The position numbers and the translations under genes were made by a program. This document shows, one piece after another, positions 15,485-16,173 of a stretch of 16,173 nucleotides of DNA. Positions within the stretch are counted from its first letter, which is position 1; each line of letters begins with the position of its first letter. The stretch is from contig JAMPGN010000083.1 of NCBI GenBank assembly GCA_023663915.1, forward strand, positions 1-16,173. The letters are read 5' to 3'. Source of the stretch: Eubacterium sp. GTDB taxonomy: Bacteria; Bacillota_A; Clostridia; Lachnospirales; Lachnospiraceae. Below the pieces are notes generated by a model. It saw only the letters and a program-made list of their open reading frames with translations, did no database searches and was not told the origin of the DNA.

Positions 15485-15867
15485 TTGTTATCCATGCCCT
15501 TTCTCTGCTTCGCCTGCTCCAGAATATCGTACAATTCCTGTATCTCTTCTCCCGACAACGCCTGATCCTCCACCATGGCATTGACCATCATGCCAAGGCT
15601 TCCCCTGTATACTTTCTGCAAAAAACCTTTTGTCTCCTGCATGGACACTTCCCCCTGCGGCACGATCGGATAGAACTGTTTCGCACGCCCGACTTTCCGA
15701 TGTGCAATGGCTTCCTTCTTCTCCATGCGGTTCAGCATCGTGATAATAATATGTTTATCCCAGCCAGTCTCCTTCTGCAATGCCGCCGTAAGCTCGGTAA
15801 TGGTGCTCCCTTCACTCTCCCAAAGCCGATTCATGATCTTCCATTCTCCGTCCGATAAGCTGACCAT
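15481..15867 (-). CDS. BlaI/MecI-family transcriptional repressor (module 2)
   Basis: A 128-residue winged-helix repressor beginning VSLSDGEWKIMNRLW, with a recognition helix around KHIIITMLNRMEKKEAI (38-54) and a C-terminal dimer segment ALSGEEIQELYDILEQ. The position matching the Asn-Phe cleavage bond of staphylococcal BlaI is Met-Met (residues 93-94), unlike module 1, so the cleavage site or mechanism may differ. The ATG at 15867 has AGGAAAGGA 11 bases upstream. The stop overlaps the start of the M56 gene. A promoter containing a perfect palindrome lies directly upstream, consistent with autoregulation. Confidence 0.92.
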   Translation of the reverse strand: MVSLSDGEWKIMNRLWESEGSTITELTAALQKETGWDKHIIITMLNRMEKKEAIAHRKVGRAKQFYPIVPQGEVSMQETKGFLQKVYRGSLGMMVNAMVEDQALSGEEIQELYDILEQAKQRKGMDNK

Positions 15868-15907
15868 ATAGGTATCCGTCCTTTCCTGCTGTGTATTGGC
15901 ATATATT

Positions 15908-15965
15908 GGTATACATTCGTTTACCTTTATGAGATCATATTATACCTATGGTATACAGTTGTCAA
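15908..15965 (-). promoter_or_regulatory. Module 2 promoter with operator-like palindrome
   Basis: Minus strand TTGACA (15965-15960) and TATAAT (15944-15939) with a short 15-base spacer; TAATAT two bases on would give 17. Between them is the perfect palindrome TATACCTATGGTATA (15941-15955). The octamer GGTATACA recurs at 15950-15957 and 15908-15915, 42 bases apart, about four helical turns, the second in the leader. This is a fitting arrangement for BlaI-type autorepression. Confidence 0.65.
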
Positions 15966-16173
15966 CCTTTTTTGCGGTATTTTAATGTTTATATTGATAT
16001 ATTTATTTCTATAGTTTATTATGATAGGAGATAAATATCGTTTGGTCAATTCACATTAATTAAATTTGCAGAAACAATAATTAACCACACCAAATGCACA
16101 AATTTATCCACATTTTTAGCAGGATAAACTTATAAAGTTACAAAAATATTAAGGGAATGCAGTCTTACCGCAT
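15966..16173. other. AT-rich intergenic region at right edge
   Basis: No gene is seen. A possible plus-strand promoter, TTGATA (15994-15999), a 17-base spacer and TATTAT (16017-16022), would read out of the window. The AT-richness makes chance matches likely. No open frame with a ribosome site follows before the window ends. Confidence 0.35.

Noticed and set aside
16081..16112. DnaA-box-like sequences TTATCCACA (16104-16112) and TTAACCACA (16081-16089)
   Set aside because: One exact 9-mer is not rare in 16 kb of AT-rich DNA, there is no box cluster, and no replication genes are nearby.

Overview
The window looks like a chromosomal segment of a low-to-moderate GC Gram-positive anaerobe of the class Clostridia, probably Lachnospiraceae. 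The reasons are the class II GalT, AraC and hybrid-kinase proteins of the style common there, BlaI/M56 pairs with non-penicillin sensor domains, AGGAGG-type ribosome binding sites, and a tRNA gene without an encoded CCA end. The organism is inferred from protein character only.

Left third (1-5880, all minus strand). The reading order is a CheY-like receiver, a hybrid histidine kinase (6 membrane segments, HisKA, HATPase, receiver, HPt), an AraC-type regulator, galactokinase (galK) and class II galactose-1-phosphate uridylyltransferase (galT, running off the left edge). Gaps of 13, 18, 100 and 56 bases suggest a sensing-plus-Leloir-pathway unit. A good sigma-A promoter lies over the end of the AraC gene and gives galKT its own start.

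Middle (5868-7450, minus strand). A tRNA-Phe(GAA) gene has a visible promoter and intrinsic terminator. Upstream of it on the same strand is a membrane-anchored N-acetylmuramoyl-L-alanine amidase with a very long basic, disordered cytoplasmic tail.

Right half (7450-15970) holds two complete BlaI repressor / M56 metalloprotease signalling modules pointing at each other. Module 1 (+ strand, 7761-12247) is blaI-like, then an M56 protease whose extracytoplasmic part ends in Asp-box repeats, then an overlapping gene for an unrecognised three-pass membrane protein with an FG-GAP/EF-hand-like loop. Module 2 (- strand, 15867-13196) is blaI-like and an M56 protease with a DUF4825-like C-terminus, joined by an ATGA overlap. 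Neither protease carries a penicillin-binding transpeptidase domain. Each module has its own operator-like repeats over a promoter. The amidase gene is divergent from module 1 and has strong inverted repeats upstream, so a cell-wall connection is plausible. Between the modules sits a MntA/HepT type VII toxin-antitoxin pair (GTG start, promoter visible), next to a strong hairpin with a competing upstream arm.

The most interesting content is the pair of noncanonical BlaI/M56 modules, above all the Asp-box sensor protein and its coupled partner. Promoters and operators are read by eye. Family names rest on motifs, not on searches.
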